Source of the DNA: CAYGVT01 sp964353355 | GTDB taxonomy: Archaea > Thermoplasmatota > DTKX01 > GCA-020343715 | Length of the DNA stretch: 23,454 nucleotides | Assembly (NCBI GenBank): GCA_964353355.1 | Contig: CAYGVT010000088.1 | Coordinates: 1 to 23,454, forward strand | Direction of reading: 5' to 3' | Part shown: in pieces, positions 23,067 through 23,454 of the stretch | Numbering within the stretch: the stretch's first letter is position 1 | Layout of the letters: each line of letters opens with the position of its first letter | The notes under the pieces: model-generated | Databases searched by the model: none | The model's input: only the letters and a program-made list of their open reading frames with translations | Told to the model about the DNA's origin: nothing | Program-made: the position numbers and the translations under genes

Positions 23067-23172
23067 CCTTCGACCTCTTGATGGAAGACGGGCACGAAGC
23101 CTGCTTGCTTGGTAGTACGGGATATTAGGGCTCTGGAGATCCGGATGCCTCCGCTTCGGCTTCCTCCTCTCC

Positions 23173-23454
23173 CTAAGGCCAGCCGCCCTTCCTGATCCCG
23201 TGCGCGACCCTCACGGCGCTCACGGTCGCGGCCACGTCGTGCACGCGCAGTATGTCCGCGCCCATCAGCACCGCGACGGCCGCGGCTGCGACGGAGCCCT
23301 CGACCCTGTCGTCCACGGGCCTGCCCGTGAGCTCGCCTATGAACCACTTGCGGGAGGCCCCGACCATCACGGGACAGCCAATGGCCTTGATGCGCCCGAG
23401 CTCCCGGATGAGCAGGAGGTTGTGCTCGACGGTCTTGCCGAACCCGATGCCGGG
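23173..23454 (-). CDS. folP: Dihydropteroate synthase, C-terminal part (5' end outside the window)
   Basis: The last 93 codons plus stop of a TIM-barrel DHPS, which condenses p-aminobenzoate with the pterin pyrophosphate in folate-type cofactor synthesis. The visible part begins PGIGFGKTVEHNL, the family's DPGIGFGKT loop missing its Asp at the edge. It continues with MVGASRKWFIGELTG (pABA/phosphate-site SRK motif) and ADILRVHDVAA (the conserved R-x-H-D near the end). It is cut by the right edge, so start and promoter are not visible. Composition is GC-rich, like the housekeeping genes to the left. The stop is TAG at 23173-23175. Confidence 0.9.
   Translation of the reverse strand, partial: PGIGFGKTVEHNLLLIRELGRIKAIGCPVMVGASRKWFIGELTGRPVDDRVEGSVAAAAVAVLMGADILRVHDVAATVSAVRVAHGIRKGGWP

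Noticed and set aside
22664..23347. 227-codon minus-strand frame spanning the repeat region and folP
   Set aside because: It runs out of frame through folP and antisense to the ATPase; DHPS motifs lie in the other frame.

Overview
The window reads as chromosomal DNA of a GC-rich archaeon, most likely euryarchaeal and possibly from the Thermoplasmata side. Four things point to Archaea. AT-rich TATA-like boxes sit about 26-30 nt before many start codons, so many transcripts would be leaderless. There is a bifunctional phosphoglucose/phosphomannose isomerase of archaeal length. An archaeal-type endonuclease IV-like TIM-barrel gene overlaps it. Two archaeal-style orphan ATPases (AAA_14/DUF4143 type and DUF234 type) and several very large, C-terminally anchored surface proteins are also present. 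The lineage is inferred from gene content; no rRNA or other marker gene is in the window.

Layout. 1-238: a decaying 8-bp G-rich tandem repeat and a hairpin plus T6 tract, with no convincing gene. 239-2226 (+): a stand-alone DGQHR-domain protein (DndB-like superfamily) and a HAD phosphatase with its own TATA box. 2223-3650 (-): a secreted, membrane-anchored M14 zinc carboxypeptidase whose stop codon interlocks with the HAD stop codon. 3829-14799 (+): three consecutive giant cell-surface proteins: an FG-GAP (integrin-alpha-like) propeller with Ig-like repeats, a Kelch propeller with fibronectin-like repeats, and a parallel beta-helix with a CARDB domain. All three look like N-terminal signal/anchor plus C-terminal transmembrane proteins. 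14891-18338 (-): a DUF4143 ATPase, then a fourth surface protein (TolB-like propeller, calcium-loop segment, coiled coil, TM). 18594-20481 (-): an overlapping pair, PGI/PMI and an endonuclease IV-like TIM-barrel protein. 20572-21552 (+): a divergent atypical SDR. 21557-21584: a tRNA 3'-end fragment, a likely attachment scar. 21674-22888 (+): a DUF234 ATPase with an intact nuclease-like motif. 22912-23034 (-): a possible 40-aa gene containing a 33-bp duplicated palindrome. 23173-23454 (-): the C-terminal part of dihydropteroate synthase, running off the right edge.

How it may work together. The M14 peptidase and the FG-GAP protein are divergently transcribed from one short control region, so extracellular peptide trimming and surface display may be co-controlled (inference). 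The two orphan ATPases are the most intriguing part. Each has a large dyad placed on its core promoter: one is centred on the TATA box, the other overlaps the start codon. Both start codons lie in the same heptamer, AACCATG. This looks like tight local, possibly autogenous, control. Together with the tRNA scar and the less GC-rich sequence around them, it suggests mobile or selfish accessory genes between housekeeping genes. PGI/PMI, the TIM-barrel gene, the SDR and folP look like ordinary metabolism.
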